Positions 1-7,767 of a stretch of 64,000 nucleotides of DNA are shown piece after piece; the first letter of the stretch is position 1; each line of letters starts with the position of its first letter. The translations under genes were made by a program, and so were the position numbers. The notes beneath the pieces were generated by a model. That model was not told the origin of the DNA, did not search any database, and saw only the letters and a program-made list of their open reading frames with translations. Source of the DNA: Pseudomonas putida (lineage in GTDB: Bacteria > Pseudomonadota > Gammaproteobacteria > Pseudomonadales > Pseudomonadaceae); the NCBI RefSeq assembly GCF_025905425.1, contig NZ_CP109603.1, forward strand, positions 1,834,001 to 1,898,000. Direction: 5' to 3'.

Positions 1-1
1 C

Positions 2-1036
2 ACCAGTTTCACCACCAACACCGTGCGCCATGGCTGCGAAAGCAGCAGCCAGTACCTGCGCAGTGCACTGGCCGACATGCTGCGCCACAACCGCAGCCTG
101 AACGTGGGGCCCGAGCATATCTGCCTGACTCAAGGCGTGCAGATGTCGCTGTACCTGACGGCCAGCGCCTTGCTCAAACCGGGTGATGTGGTGCTGGTTG
201 AGCGCCTGAGCTACCCGCCGGCGTGGGAGATTTTCCGCCAGCTGGGTGCGCGACTGGTCACCGTCGACCTCGACGAGGAAGGCTGTCGGGTCGATCAGAT
301 CGACGCGCTGTGCCGGCTGCACGACGTTCGCATGATGTATGTCACCCCCCATCACCAGTTCCCCACCACGGTCAGCCTGCATGCCGCCCGCCGGCAGCAG
401 TTGCTGGAGTTGGCGAGGCTGCATGATTTTTGCGTGATCGAGGAAGACTACGACCATGAGTACCACTTTGCCGGGCGCCCCTATTTGCCCCTGGCCAGCG
501 ACCGCTCGCAACGCCATGTGATCTACATCGGCTCGCTGTCCAAGTCATTGGGCAGCACCTTCCGTTGCAGCTTTATCGTGGCGCCGCCAAATGTGATCGA
601 GGTGCTTGAGCGCACGGCGGTGCTGACCCTGGGGCAGGGCGATGCGGTGATGCAGCGGATGCTGGCCGACCTGATCAATGACGGCGAGTTGAAAAAGCAC
701 CTGCGCCGGGTTTCCACGGAGTACCGTCGGCGTCGGGAGACCCTGTTGAGTTGCCTGCGCGATGCCTTTGGCGAGCAGATAACGGTGCAGGAACCAGAAG
801 GCGGGTTGGCGCTTTGGGTGAAGTTTGCCGATTCGATCGATGTCGACCAGTTGGCGGCCAAGGCGCTGGAACTGGACTTGGTGGTGCGCGGCGGTCGCCA
901 GTTTTCACCGTTTGGCCAGCGCGAGAATGCCTTGCGCCTTGGGTTTGCTTCGCTGGATGTGGATGAAATTCGTTGCGCCACCCAGCGTCTGGCGCAGGGG
1001 GTCGTGGGCGGCCTTTGTAGAGAAAATCAGATTTAA
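2..1036 (+). CDS. MocR/GntR-type regulator, aminotransferase domain (5' partial)
   Basis: The reading frame is open to the left edge, so only the C-terminal part is present. It has the fold-type I aminotransferase domain typical of MocR regulators: an aspartate-rich stretch (EEDYDHEYHF) near residue 143 and the PLP-lysine motif GSLSKSLGS near residue 175, where aminotransferases carry S-x-S-K. The N-terminal GntR winged helix expected for the family lies outside the window. MocR proteins bind DNA and sense PLP or an amino-compound adduct; the target cannot be told from here. The first internal GTG (23) is only a codon within the frame. A true aminotransferase without a DNA-binding domain cannot be excluded, since the N-terminus is missing. 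Confidence 0.8.
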   Translation, partial: TSFTTNTVRHGCESSSQYLRSALADMLRHNRSLNVGPEHICLTQGVQMSLYLTASALLKPGDVVLVERLSYPPAWEIFRQLGARLVTVDLDEEGCRVDQIDALCRLHDVRMMYVTPHHQFPTTVSLHAARRQQLLELARLHDFCVIEEDYDHEYHFAGRPYLPLASDRSQRHVIYIGSLSKSLGSTFRCSFIVAPPNVIEVLERTAVLTLGQGDAVMQRMLADLINDGELKKHLRRVSTEYRRRRETLLSCLRDAFGEQITVQEPEGGLALWVKFADSIDVDQLAAKALELDLVVRGGRQFSPFGQRENALRLGFASLDVDEIRCATQRLAQGVVGGLCRENQI

Positions 1037-1194
1037 CCCCTTCCTTGTAGGGCATTTCCCAAACATACTCCTGCCGCCTTTTTTCCGTTGCGGCCGCTCA
1101 GGCAGCGCTCTAGTCTCGCCGTGTTGTTGCACATCAACGACACGGCTTTGACAGGCCGCAACGGTAATCACGCATACGGTTCGTTCGCTATGGC

Positions 1195-1266
1195 GGCTGT
1201 ACGTGTGGGCACGCTTGCGTGCGCCGGAGCTTCGTGATTCCGCCGGTCTGTCAACCCACGTACAGC
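1195..1266 (+). ncRNA. Candidate three-way-junction 5' leader of the DUF6124 gene
   Basis: The leader can fold with an outer 10-bp stem, GCTGTACGTG (1196-1205) with CACGTACAGC (1257-1266). Inside it sit a tight hairpin, GCACGC-TT-GCGTGC (1209-1222), and a second hairpin with CGGA/TCCG arms. It ends about 55 bases before the ATG at 1323. It could be a regulatory leader or a protein-binding RNA. This is base-pairing read by eye; no known RNA family is claimed. Confidence 0.35.
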
Positions 1267-1322
1267 TGCCACCCTTCTGTTTGACAGCAGGCGGGTGGTC
1301 GCCATCTAGAAGGAATCATAAG

Positions 1323-1568
1323 ATGCTGAAGATAGTCCCCGATCCACCCCACAACCACCATTCCCTCGAAGACACCCTCATTCAAGCTGCTGACTATGCC
1401 CTGTGTGCGCAGACCGTGGCTCATCAGGCGATTCTGCTGCAGCCCAAGTCACCCGTGGCGATCCTGATGATGGCGACGATGCATGAGCTGGAGGCGCTGC
1501 GTGTGCTGCTTGAATGGGCTTTGATCCAAGTGCAGATGCCGGCGCAGCAGCCGCGGACTCAGCACTAA
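1323..1568 (+). CDS. DUF6124 family small protein
   Basis: An 81-residue soluble protein starting MLKIVPDPP, with a helical body (about residues 15-70) and a Gln/Pro-rich tail. It resembles the DUF6124 proteins common in Pseudomonas, whose role is unknown. The ATG at 1323 is chosen over an upstream in-frame extension to 1203 because AAGGA lies about 10 bases before it and the upstream part overlaps a structured leader. It is followed by a perfect REPIN and then a DUF3077 gene on the same strand; small genes of these two kinds are often neighbours in Pseudomonas. No membrane segment or catalytic motif is seen. Confidence 0.65.
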   Translation: MLKIVPDPPHNHHSLEDTLIQAADYALCAQTVAHQAILLQPKSPVAILMMATMHELEALRVLLEWALIQVQMPAQQPRTQH

Positions 1569-1584
1569 GGCACATGTGATGTGT

Positions 1585-1700
1585 TGCCTGGGCGGGCCTC
1601 TTCGCGGGGCAAGCCCGCTCCCACAGGTACAGCACCGGCCTTGAAACCTGTAGTGATCCTGTGGGAGCGGGCTTGCCCCGCGAAGAGGCCCGCCCAGGCA
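1585..1700. repeat. REPIN (two inverted REP sequences)
   Basis: Two REP cores face each other (about 1603-1626 and 1660-1682), and the symmetry extends outwards through GCCTGGGCGGGCCTC and its complement. The arms of over 40 bases look perfect around a short loop. It lies between two small genes on the same strand and may act as a transcript stabiliser or attenuator. Confidence 0.9.
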
Positions 1701-1724
1701 GTGCAATTTCAGGGAGATGGAACA

Positions 1725-1994
1725 ATGACCAAAGACACCCCAAAACCCCAAACCACTGTCGGCAAGACCAAGTTCTACCAAGGCGAAAAGACGACCCAAC
1801 CGCTGTTCTGCATCGAACCCGGCATCCCTTGCCAAGACGCCCGTGACCAGGCCTCAGAGCTGATGGGCTGCGTACGCGACCTGACCATCGCCGGCCTGAT
1901 GGACGACAACCCGCAGTTGATCTGGGCCTCGCATTACCTGAGCGCCTTGGCCAAGGCGCTGATGGATGATGCCGAGCTGGGCATGATGCACTAA
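1725..1994 (+). CDS. DUF3077 family small protein
   Basis: An 89-residue soluble protein with the pattern LFCIEPGIPCQDARDQAS (about residues 27-44), followed by two helices, as in the Pseudomonas DUF3077 family of unknown function. The ATG at 1725 follows AGGGAGATGG, a fair ribosome site; the longer frame from 1581 would translate the REPIN and is rejected. It ends in a histidine after a hydrophobic helical segment (ALAKALMDDAELGMMH). It probably shares a promoter and leader with the DUF6124 gene upstream, with the REPIN between them tuning relative expression. Its function is not known. Confidence 0.65.
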   Translation: MTKDTPKPQTTVGKTKFYQGEKTTQPLFCIEPGIPCQDARDQASELMGCVRDLTIAGLMDDNPQLIWASHYLSALAKALMDDAELGMMH

Positions 1995-2055
1995 GGGTGC
2001 ACCACCCTGACCAAGGCGCAGTTGATCGACGCTTTGCGCAACGTGCGGGTGAAGT

Positions 2056-2079
2056 GAGGCAGCCGCAACCGGCTGCCTC
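2056..2079. terminator. Hairpin between convergent genes
   Basis: Perfect 10-bp stem GAGGCAGCCG / CGGCTGCCTC with loop CAAC, between the end of the DUF3077 gene and the end of the oppositely oriented ABC exporter. There is no strong T-tract, so bidirectional termination is likely rather than proven. Confidence 0.55.
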
Positions 2080-2088
2080 CCCTCAGGC

Positions 2089-3942
2089 TTACTCCATGGC
2101 CTCCGCCACACCCTGGTCTTCACCCAGAAACCCACCACTCTGATGCTGCCAAAGCCGCGCATAGGTGCCGTTGCGGGCCAGCAATTCGGCATGGGTGCCT
2201 TGCTCGATGATGCGCCCTTCATCCATCACAATCAGCCGGTCCATGGCGGCGATCGTCGATAACCGATGGGCGATGGCGATGACGGTCTTGCCGTGCATCA
2301 TTTCGTTCAGGCTTTCCTGAATGGCAACTTCGACTTCCGAATCCAGCGCGCTGGTCGCTTCGTCGAGCAACAGGATCGGGGCGTTCTTGAGCATTACCCG
2401 GGCGATGGCGATGCGTTGGCGCTGGCCACCAGATAGCTTGATGCCGCGCTCACCCACCAGCGTGTCATAGCCGCTATGGCCTTGCCGGTCGCTCAATTGG
2501 TTGATGAAACCGTCGGCCTGGGCGTTGGCGGCGGCCTGGCGGATTTGCGCGTCGGTCGCGTCCGGGCGGCCGTAGGCGATGTTGTCGCGAATCGAGCGGT
2601 GCAGCAGTGAGGTGTCCTGCGTGACCATGCCGATGGCGCTGCGCAGGCTGTCTTGAGTCACGTGGGCGATGTTTTGCCCATCGATGCGAATGGCGCCGTT
2701 GTCTACGTCGTAAAAGCGCAGCAGCAGGTTGATCAGCGTCGATTTGCCCGCACCGGAACGCCCCACCAGGCCAACTTTTTCGCCTGCGCGGATGTTCAGG
2801 CTCAGGCCATCGAGCACCTGCCGTTCACCGTTGTAGTTGAAGCTGACATTGTCGAAACTCACCGCGCCGCCCGTCGTCACCAATACACCCGCGTTCGGCG
2901 CGTCCTGCACCTTGGGGCCACGGGTCAAGGTGGCCATGCCGTCCTGCACGGTGCCGATGTTTTCAAACAGAGAGGTCATCTGCCACATGATCCAGTGCGA
3001 CATACCGTTGATACGCAGGGCCATGGCGGTAATCGCCGCCACGGCCCCCGTGCCGACCTCGCCTTGGTGCCACAACCACAGGGCATAGCCGCCTGCACCG
3101 ATAATCAACCCGACCACCAATGCCTGATTGACGATCTCGAACTGGCTGACCAGGCGCATCTGGCGAAAGCCGGTCTGCTTGAAATCCTCCATCGCCGCCC
3201 GCGCGAAGTGCGCTTCGCGTTTGGAGTGCGAGAACAATTTCACGGTGGTGATGTTGGTGTAGGCGTCCGAGATGCGGCCGGTCATCGATGAGCGCGCGTG
3301 GGCCTGTTCCTGTCCGACCTTGCCCAGGCGTGGCACGAAGTACAGCAAGGCAAGCCCAAACAGCGCCACCCAGGCAATGAACGGCAGCATCAGCTTCAAG
3401 GCAAAACCGCCCGCCAGGGCGATGATGGCGATGAAGTACACGCCGATGCCGGGGGCGATTTCGATCAGGGTGAACAGCACTTCGCGTACGGCAAGCGCGG
3501 TCTGCATCACCTTGGTGGTCACACGGCCGGAAAACTCGTCAGAAAAGAAAGAAAGGCTTTGCCGCAGCATCAGGCGATGGAAGTCCCAGCGTAGCCGCAG
3601 CGGCAAATTGATCGCCAAGACCTGGTGCTGCACCATCGTGCGCAGCGCCACCAGCCCGATGCTGGTCAGCAGCACGATGCCGATACCCCACAGCACGCGG
3701 CTTTCCTCGGCCGCTTCAGCGTCGCCCGTTTGCCAGGTCGAGAGCAGGTCGACCACCTGGCCCAGGAAGGAAAACAGCCAGGCTTCGTAGATAGATACAC
3801 CGGCGCTCAGCAGTGCCAGCGCCAGTACATAGCCACGCGCGCCGCGCGTGCAGGCCCACAGAAAGCGCAGCAGGCCCACCGGTGGTGGCGGGGCCTCGTC
3901 GGGTGGGAAGGGGTCTAGCCGTCGTTCAAACACACGAAGCAT
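2089..3942 (-). CDS. ABC exporter, fused permease and ATPase (MsbA-like)
   Basis: A 617-residue half-transporter with an N-terminal six-helix exporter domain (about residues 30-330) and a C-terminal ATPase. The Walker A motif GRSGAGKSTL lies near residue 400, the signature LSGGQRQRIAIARVM near 505, the Walker B motif ILLLDEATSALDS near 525, and the H-loop IAHRLSTI follows. All ATPase residues are intact, so it should work as a homodimer moving lipophilic substrates across the inner membrane. The start at 3942 (MLRVFERRLDPFPPDE) is preferred over 4041 because the extra 33 residues are not family-like. It is divergent from the biosynthetic island. It may be an ordinary chromosomal gene or may export the island's product; the sequence does not decide. 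Confidence 0.85.
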   Translation of the reverse strand: MLRVFERRLDPFPPDEAPPPPVGLLRFLWACTRGARGYVLALALLSAGVSIYEAWLFSFLGQVVDLLSTWQTGDAEAAEESRVLWGIGIVLLTSIGLVALRTMVQHQVLAINLPLRLRWDFHRLMLRQSLSFFSDEFSGRVTTKVMQTALAVREVLFTLIEIAPGIGVYFIAIIALAGGFALKLMLPFIAWVALFGLALLYFVPRLGKVGQEQAHARSSMTGRISDAYTNITTVKLFSHSKREAHFARAAMEDFKQTGFRQMRLVSQFEIVNQALVVGLIIGAGGYALWLWHQGEVGTGAVAAITAMALRINGMSHWIMWQMTSLFENIGTVQDGMATLTRGPKVQDAPNAGVLVTTGGAVSFDNVSFNYNGERQVLDGLSLNIRAGEKVGLVGRSGAGKSTLINLLLRFYDVDNGAIRIDGQNIAHVTQDSLRSAIGMVTQDTSLLHRSIRDNIAYGRPDATDAQIRQAAANAQADGFINQLSDRQGHSGYDTLVGERGIKLSGGQRQRIAIARVMLKNAPILLLDEATSALDSEVEVAIQESLNEMMHGKTVIAIAHRLSTIAAMDRLIVMDEGRIIEQGTHAELLARNGTYARLWQHQSGGFLGEDQGVAEAME

Positions 3943-4011
3943 ATTCCAGCACCTGTCAAAACTCGCAGTGTGAATCTTCCCAGCTAGGAAAGTAAGTACC
4001 TGTTGCCGAGT

Positions 4012-4072
4012 ATATCCAGGCCGCGCTGACTGAATCCGCATTCGTCAGTTGCGGTTCAACGGACCTGGATAT
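4012..4072. promoter_or_regulatory. Nested dyads upstream of the biosynthetic island
   Basis: ATATCCAGG (4012-4020) is mirrored by CCTGGATAT (4064-4072). Inside this pair, CTGAC (4026-4030) plus GAAT is mirrored by ATTC plus GTCAG (4044-4048). The dyads lie between the divergent ABC exporter and the first carrier-protein gene, where an operator for the island would be expected. The regulator is unknown. Confidence 0.35.
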
Positions 4073-4091
4073 GACCAAGAGGAACTTGCGT

Positions 4092-4394
4092 GTGAAAGAT
4101 AAGATCGAGGACATCATTTTTGCGGCACTGGATGGATTGAGCCCTGCATTGGCTCAACCTGTGGATTGTTCCGCGGGGCGCGAAACTGCCCTTTTCGGCG
4201 CGCAGGGGCAGTTGGATTCCATGTCCCTGGTATCGCTGATTGTTTCGGTGGAAGAGGCGGTCGAGGACACCTTTGCTGTCGCCATCGTACTGGCCAGCGA
4301 AAAGGCCATGTCAGCCCGGCGCAGTCCTTTTGCCAGCGTGGCTTCGCTCACTGACTACATTGCCAGTCTGGTCGAGGAGCACGCTCATGCATGA
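4092..4394 (+). CDS. Acyl carrier protein-like protein
   Basis: About 100 residues of helical, acidic protein with GQLDSMSLVSLIVSVEE, where the serine of LDSM matches the phosphopantetheine attachment serine of carrier proteins. The GTG at 4092 is favoured because AGAGGAA lies eight to nine bases upstream; an ATG at 4071 would add seven residues. It overlaps the following SDR gene by 8 bp, so the two are translationally coupled. It would hold the acyl intermediate for the ligase, KAS III and SDR encoded just after it. It is longer than a standard ACP (about 80 residues), with an insert (ASEKAMSARRSPF) near residues 65-80. A non-acylated paralogue is possible but the serine motif is good. Confidence 0.7.
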   Translation: MKDKIEDIIFAALDGLSPALAQPVDCSAGRETALFGAQGQLDSMSLVSLIVSVEEAVEDTFAVAIVLASEKAMSARRSPFASVASLTDYIASLVEEHAHA

Positions 4395-5088
4395 CGCTCC
4401 GGTTACCTTGATCACAGGCACTCGCAAGGGCATTGGCAAATTCCTGGTCGAGCACTATGTCGCACAGGGCCATCGTGTCGTAGGTTGCAGCCGAACGGAC
4501 ATCGATTGGGAACTTCCCGGTTATCGACACTTTGTCGGTGACGTTGCCGATGAAGCCGCTGCAAAGTTGATCTTCCAGCAGATTCGTCGGGACTATGGCC
4601 GGCTGGATAACCTGATCAACAATGCCGGCATCGCGAGTATGAACCATACCGTGCTGACGCCCTTGGCAACGGTTGAGCAGATTCTCGACACCAACGTGAT
4701 CGGCAGTTTCCTGTTTGCCCGCGAGGCTGCCAAGTTGATGTCTGCGCGCAAGCACGGTCGAATCGTCAACTTCACCACGGTTGCCACGCCGCTGAAGCTT
4801 GAAGGCGAGGCGATCTATGCCGCTTCCAAGGCCGCCATCAAGTCTTTGACGCAGGTAATGGCGCGCGAGCTTGCACCGTTCGGTATTACGGTCAATGCCG
4901 TGGGCCCGACGCCGATCGAGACCGATCTGATCCGCTCGGTGCCTCAGGACAAGATGCAGCGTCTGCTGGCACGCCAAGCCATTGCCCGGTTCGGTGAAAT
5001 GGCGGATGTGGCGAATGTGGTCGATTTTTTCATCAGCGCTCAAAGCGGCTTTGTCACTGGGCAGAACATCTATCTGGGGGGCGTATGA
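4387..5088 (+). CDS. SDR oxidoreductase, FabG-like
   Basis: A 233-residue classical short-chain dehydrogenase with the nucleotide motif TGTRKGIG (about residues 9-16), NNAG (about 79-82), and the YxxxK pair in YAASK (about 144-148). This fold reduces 3-oxoacyl-ACP or oxidises a hydroxy group with NAD(P). The catalytic serine 13 residues before the tyrosine is replaced by threonine (NFTTVATP), an uncommon but sometimes tolerated change. It starts inside the carrier-protein gene and ends 4 bp inside the ligase gene, so the set is one tight operon. Its likely substrate is a carrier-protein-bound intermediate. Confidence 0.85.
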   Translation: MHDAPVTLITGTRKGIGKFLVEHYVAQGHRVVGCSRTDIDWELPGYRHFVGDVADEAAAKLIFQQIRRDYGRLDNLINNAGIASMNHTVLTPLATVEQILDTNVIGSFLFAREAAKLMSARKHGRIVNFTTVATPLKLEGEAIYAASKAAIKSLTQVMARELAPFGITVNAVGPTPIETDLIRSVPQDKMQRLLARQAIARFGEMADVANVVDFFISAQSGFVTGQNIYLGGV

Positions 5089-6443
5089 ACCCACTCCAGA
5101 CACTGTTGACGCGATTTGCCGAACAGCCCCATCGTTTGGCGATCGTGCACCGCGATCAGCAGGTAAGTTACGGCCAGTTGCTGGAGAACGTCCGACATTT
5201 TCAGTCGGTGCTGGCCGAGCGGATCGATCAGCACAGCAGGGTGTCCTTGGTGGCGGACTTCACCCCTGATGCTGTCGCGCTGCTCATTGCGCTCTGGCTC
5301 AAGGGGTGCACGGTTGCGCTGATGACACCCCGACCGGAGCCGCAGTTACAGGTGCTTCACGAAATCTGCCAGCCGCAGTGGGTGGCCGGGTTCGACGAGC
5401 ATGGTCAGCTGTTTCTGGCAGCGCGCAACGACGCTGTCGAGCCGGCGCTGGTGAAGCAATTGCGCGAGCAGCAGGCACCGGGCGTGATCATCTTCACCTC
5501 TGGCTCGTCCGGAACGCCCAAGGCCAGTGTGCATAGGGCCTTGGCCTTGTTGGAGCAGCATCAGCAACGCAAGCGCCAGCTCACCAGCATCGCCTTTCTG
5601 CTGTTTGACCACATCGGTGGGCTGAACGCGCTCTTCTACACCTTGTACAACGCGGGTTGTCTGGTCATCCCCGAGTCGCGTCAACCGCTGCCGGTGGCCA
5701 GGGCTATCGAGAAGCACAAGGTGCAGGCGCTGACCACTTCACCCACCTTTCTCAACCTTCTGTTGCTCAGCGGTGGGTTCGAAAGCCATGACCTCAGTTC
5801 GCTCGAGGTGATCAACTACAGCGCCGAGCCGATGCCCGAGTGGGTATTGCAGCGCTTGCACAGGCTGCTGCCGCATACCCGGCTGTCGCAAAGCTATGGG
5901 CTGACCGAAACCGGTGTCGTGCCGGCTCGTTCCGAATCATCCAATTCAGGATGGATGAAGCTGGGTGATGAGAACTGCGCAGTGCGCGTGGTAGATGGCC
6001 TGCTGGAGATTCGCAATCGAAGCACCATGCTCGGTTACCTGAACGCGCCGAGCCCCTTTACCGAGGATGGCTTCTACCGTACCGGCGATGCGGTGGTTCA
6101 ACGGGGTGAGTGGATGAAGGTCCTGGGGCGTGCCACTGAAATGATCAACGTGGGTGGCGAAAAGGTGTTCCCCAGCGAAATCGAGAACATCCTCAAGGGC
6201 CTGCCCAAGGTCCTGGACGTCATGGTCAGCCATGAACGGCATGCGATCGCCGGCAGTCTCATCACTGCCACATTTTCGCTTCCGTCTCCCGAACCCCTTG
6301 CGCAGTTCAAGGCTCGCCTCTACGCGTTCTGCCGCGACCGACTGCCTGCCTTCCAACTGCCCCGCAAAGTGATCCTCACACAAGACACGCTGCATAACGC
6401 GCGATTCAAGAAGAACCGCAACTTGCTCAAGGAGATGAGATGA
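5085..6443 (+). CDS. AMP-dependent acyl ligase
   Basis: A 452-residue ANL-family enzyme. The P-loop IIFTSGSSGTPKAS lies near residue 155, the A5 motif YGLTETG near 270, the A7 motif YRTGD near 325, the hinge motif GRATEMINVGGEKVFPSEIE near 340-360, and a C-terminal lysine region (HNARFKKNR) near 440. It should activate a carboxylic acid as acyl-AMP and pass it to CoA or, given its place between two carrier-protein genes with 4-bp overlaps at both ends, to a carrier protein. It is shorter than common acyl-CoA synthetases (about 540), mostly in the N-terminal domain, as in stand-alone ligases of biosynthetic clusters. The acid cannot be named. Confidence 0.85.
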   Translation: MNPLQTLLTRFAEQPHRLAIVHRDQQVSYGQLLENVRHFQSVLAERIDQHSRVSLVADFTPDAVALLIALWLKGCTVALMTPRPEPQLQVLHEICQPQWVAGFDEHGQLFLAARNDAVEPALVKQLREQQAPGVIIFTSGSSGTPKASVHRALALLEQHQQRKRQLTSIAFLLFDHIGGLNALFYTLYNAGCLVIPESRQPLPVARAIEKHKVQALTTSPTFLNLLLLSGGFESHDLSSLEVINYSAEPMPEWVLQRLHRLLPHTRLSQSYGLTETGVVPARSESSNSGWMKLGDENCAVRVVDGLLEIRNRSTMLGYLNAPSPFTEDGFYRTGDAVVQRGEWMKVLGRATEMINVGGEKVFPSEIENILKGLPKVLDVMVSHERHAIAGSLITATFSLPSPEPLAQFKARLYAFCRDRLPAFQLPRKVILTQDTLHNARFKKNRNLLKEMR

Positions 6444-6676
6444 ACGATCAGGCCTTTGCCAGCGAACTGGCACAACTGCTGGAAGTCGACGTGGAGCAGT
6501 TGCAGGTGGATACCCCCCTGGACCAGTTCGATAACTGGGACTCGTTGACACAAATTTCCGTGTTGGCGCTGGTGCGTGAACGCTACCGGCGAACACTGGG
6601 CAATGAATTGTTCAATCAGGTCATCACCTTCGGTGAATTGCTCGAATCCATCCGCAATAGCCGCAGCTCGGAGTAA
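6440..6676 (+). CDS. Acyl carrier protein
   Basis: A 78-residue carrier protein with the attachment motif NWDSLTQIS, serine near residue 35, in an acidic four-helix context. The start overlaps the ligase stop (ATGA type), and KAS III follows 6 bp later. This is the better carrier protein of the two in the island and the likely partner of the ligase and KAS III. No phosphopantetheinyl transferase is encoded nearby, so a chromosomal one would have to act on it. Confidence 0.85.
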   Translation: MNDQAFASELAQLLEVDVEQLQVDTPLDQFDNWDSLTQISVLALVRERYRRTLGNELFNQVITFGELLESIRNSRSSE

Positions 6677-6682
6677 GCGATC

Positions 6683-7702
6683 ATGAAGGTTGGATTGACG
6701 GGGGTACGCATCGCGGCGTTGACCGCGGCGCTGCCTGAACAACGATTGCCTCTGGTTGATTTGGCGGCTGATTTTGGTGCGCTGGAAGTCAAGCGCATCA
6801 TCCAGAGCACAGGCATCGAGACTGTCCGGGTGGCAGGCAGTTTGCGCACTGGCGACCTGTGCGCGGCAGCCGCACGGCACTTGCTGTCGTGCAGTGATAC
6901 CCGTGCTGCCGACATTGATGGCATCGTCGTGGTAACGCAGACACCGGACGACCTCATGCCAGGTGTGGCAGTGCAGTTGCAGCAGCGCCTTGGACTGAGC
7001 TCGGAATGTGTAGCGTTCGATATCAACTATGGCTGCTCGGGCTATGTGTACGGGCTTTACCAGGCAGCCATGCTGATTCGCTCGGGTGGCTGCAGACGGG
7101 TATTGCTCTGTACGGGAGATGTCACCACCTCCTTGCTCGACCCTGCTGACCGGCAGGTGCGGATGGTGTTCGGTGATGCGGCCAGCGCGACCTTGCTGGA
7201 GGCGGGCGAGGATCATATCGACCTGTTGATCCGCTCCGAGGGCAGTGGCAGGGACCATCTGTATACACCCTGGATGAGCCGACGGCACCAAGGGGTCAGC
7301 CGGCAGGCGGGCTTCTTGCACATGAACGGGACGGCAATCATGAACTTTGCCCTGAACAGCGTACCGCCTGCGATCAATGAACTTGTCCATCATTGCGGCC
7401 TGGCACTTGAGGATATGTCGATGCTGGCGCTGCATCAGGCCAATGGTTTCATGCTCAATTACCTGCGCAAGCTACTGGGCGTGGAACGAGACAAAGTGCC
7501 GATCAACGTACGTGAGGTGGGCAACACCGGCCCGTCTTCAATTGCGCTGCTGCTGGCATCGTTGCCGGCGGGCAGTTGGCCGGAGCGCGAACACATCCTC
7601 CTTTGTGGTTTCGGTGTCGGCCTCTCGCTGGGCGTGGCGCGGGTCGACCTGCGCGGCACGCGTATCTTCGAGCCGGTCGAGGTGCCTCAGGCAGCCGCCT
7701 GA
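6683..7702 (+). CDS. 3-oxoacyl-ACP synthase III (KAS III) family protein
   Basis: A 339-residue thiolase-fold condensing enzyme with an intact Cys-His-Asn triad: C118 in YGCSGY, H251 in LHQAN and N281 in GNTGPSS. KAS III enzymes join an acyl-CoA or acyl-ACP with malonyl-ACP, and relatives in specialised metabolism make beta-keto esters, pyrones or alkyl quinolones. It follows the carrier protein directly and is the only condensing enzyme in the island. It would supply the beta-ketoacyl thioester that AfsA-type enzymes use. The chain length and starter are unknown. A strong hairpin overlaps its stop codon. Confidence 0.88.
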   Translation: MKVGLTGVRIAALTAALPEQRLPLVDLAADFGALEVKRIIQSTGIETVRVAGSLRTGDLCAAAARHLLSCSDTRAADIDGIVVVTQTPDDLMPGVAVQLQQRLGLSSECVAFDINYGCSGYVYGLYQAAMLIRSGGCRRVLLCTGDVTTSLLDPADRQVRMVFGDAASATLLEAGEDHIDLLIRSEGSGRDHLYTPWMSRRHQGVSRQAGFLHMNGTAIMNFALNSVPPAINELVHHCGLALEDMSMLALHQANGFMLNYLRKLLGVERDKVPINVREVGNTGPSSIALLLASLPAGSWPEREHILLCGFGVGLSLGVARVDLRGTRIFEPVEVPQAAA

Positions 7703-7716
7703 GGCGCTTTGGCGCC
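7684..7716 (+). terminator. Hairpins at the end of the KAS III gene
   Basis: GCCTCAGGC (7684-7692) pairs perfectly with GCCTGAGGC (7697-7705). Overlapping it, GGCGC-TTTG-GCGCC (7703-7716) is followed by GGTTTT. This looks like an attenuator or weak terminator between the ligase-KAS III block and the acyltransferase. Confidence 0.5.
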
Positions 7717-7767
7717 GGTTTTCCCCGACCTTTGGCATCTCGCAAAGAGGTGCAAGGAATCAAGGTA

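Noticed and set aside
1995..2057. Short open stretch after the DUF3077 stop that reads like a protein tail
   Set aside because: About 18 codons with no start and no recognisable family; may be chance read-through.
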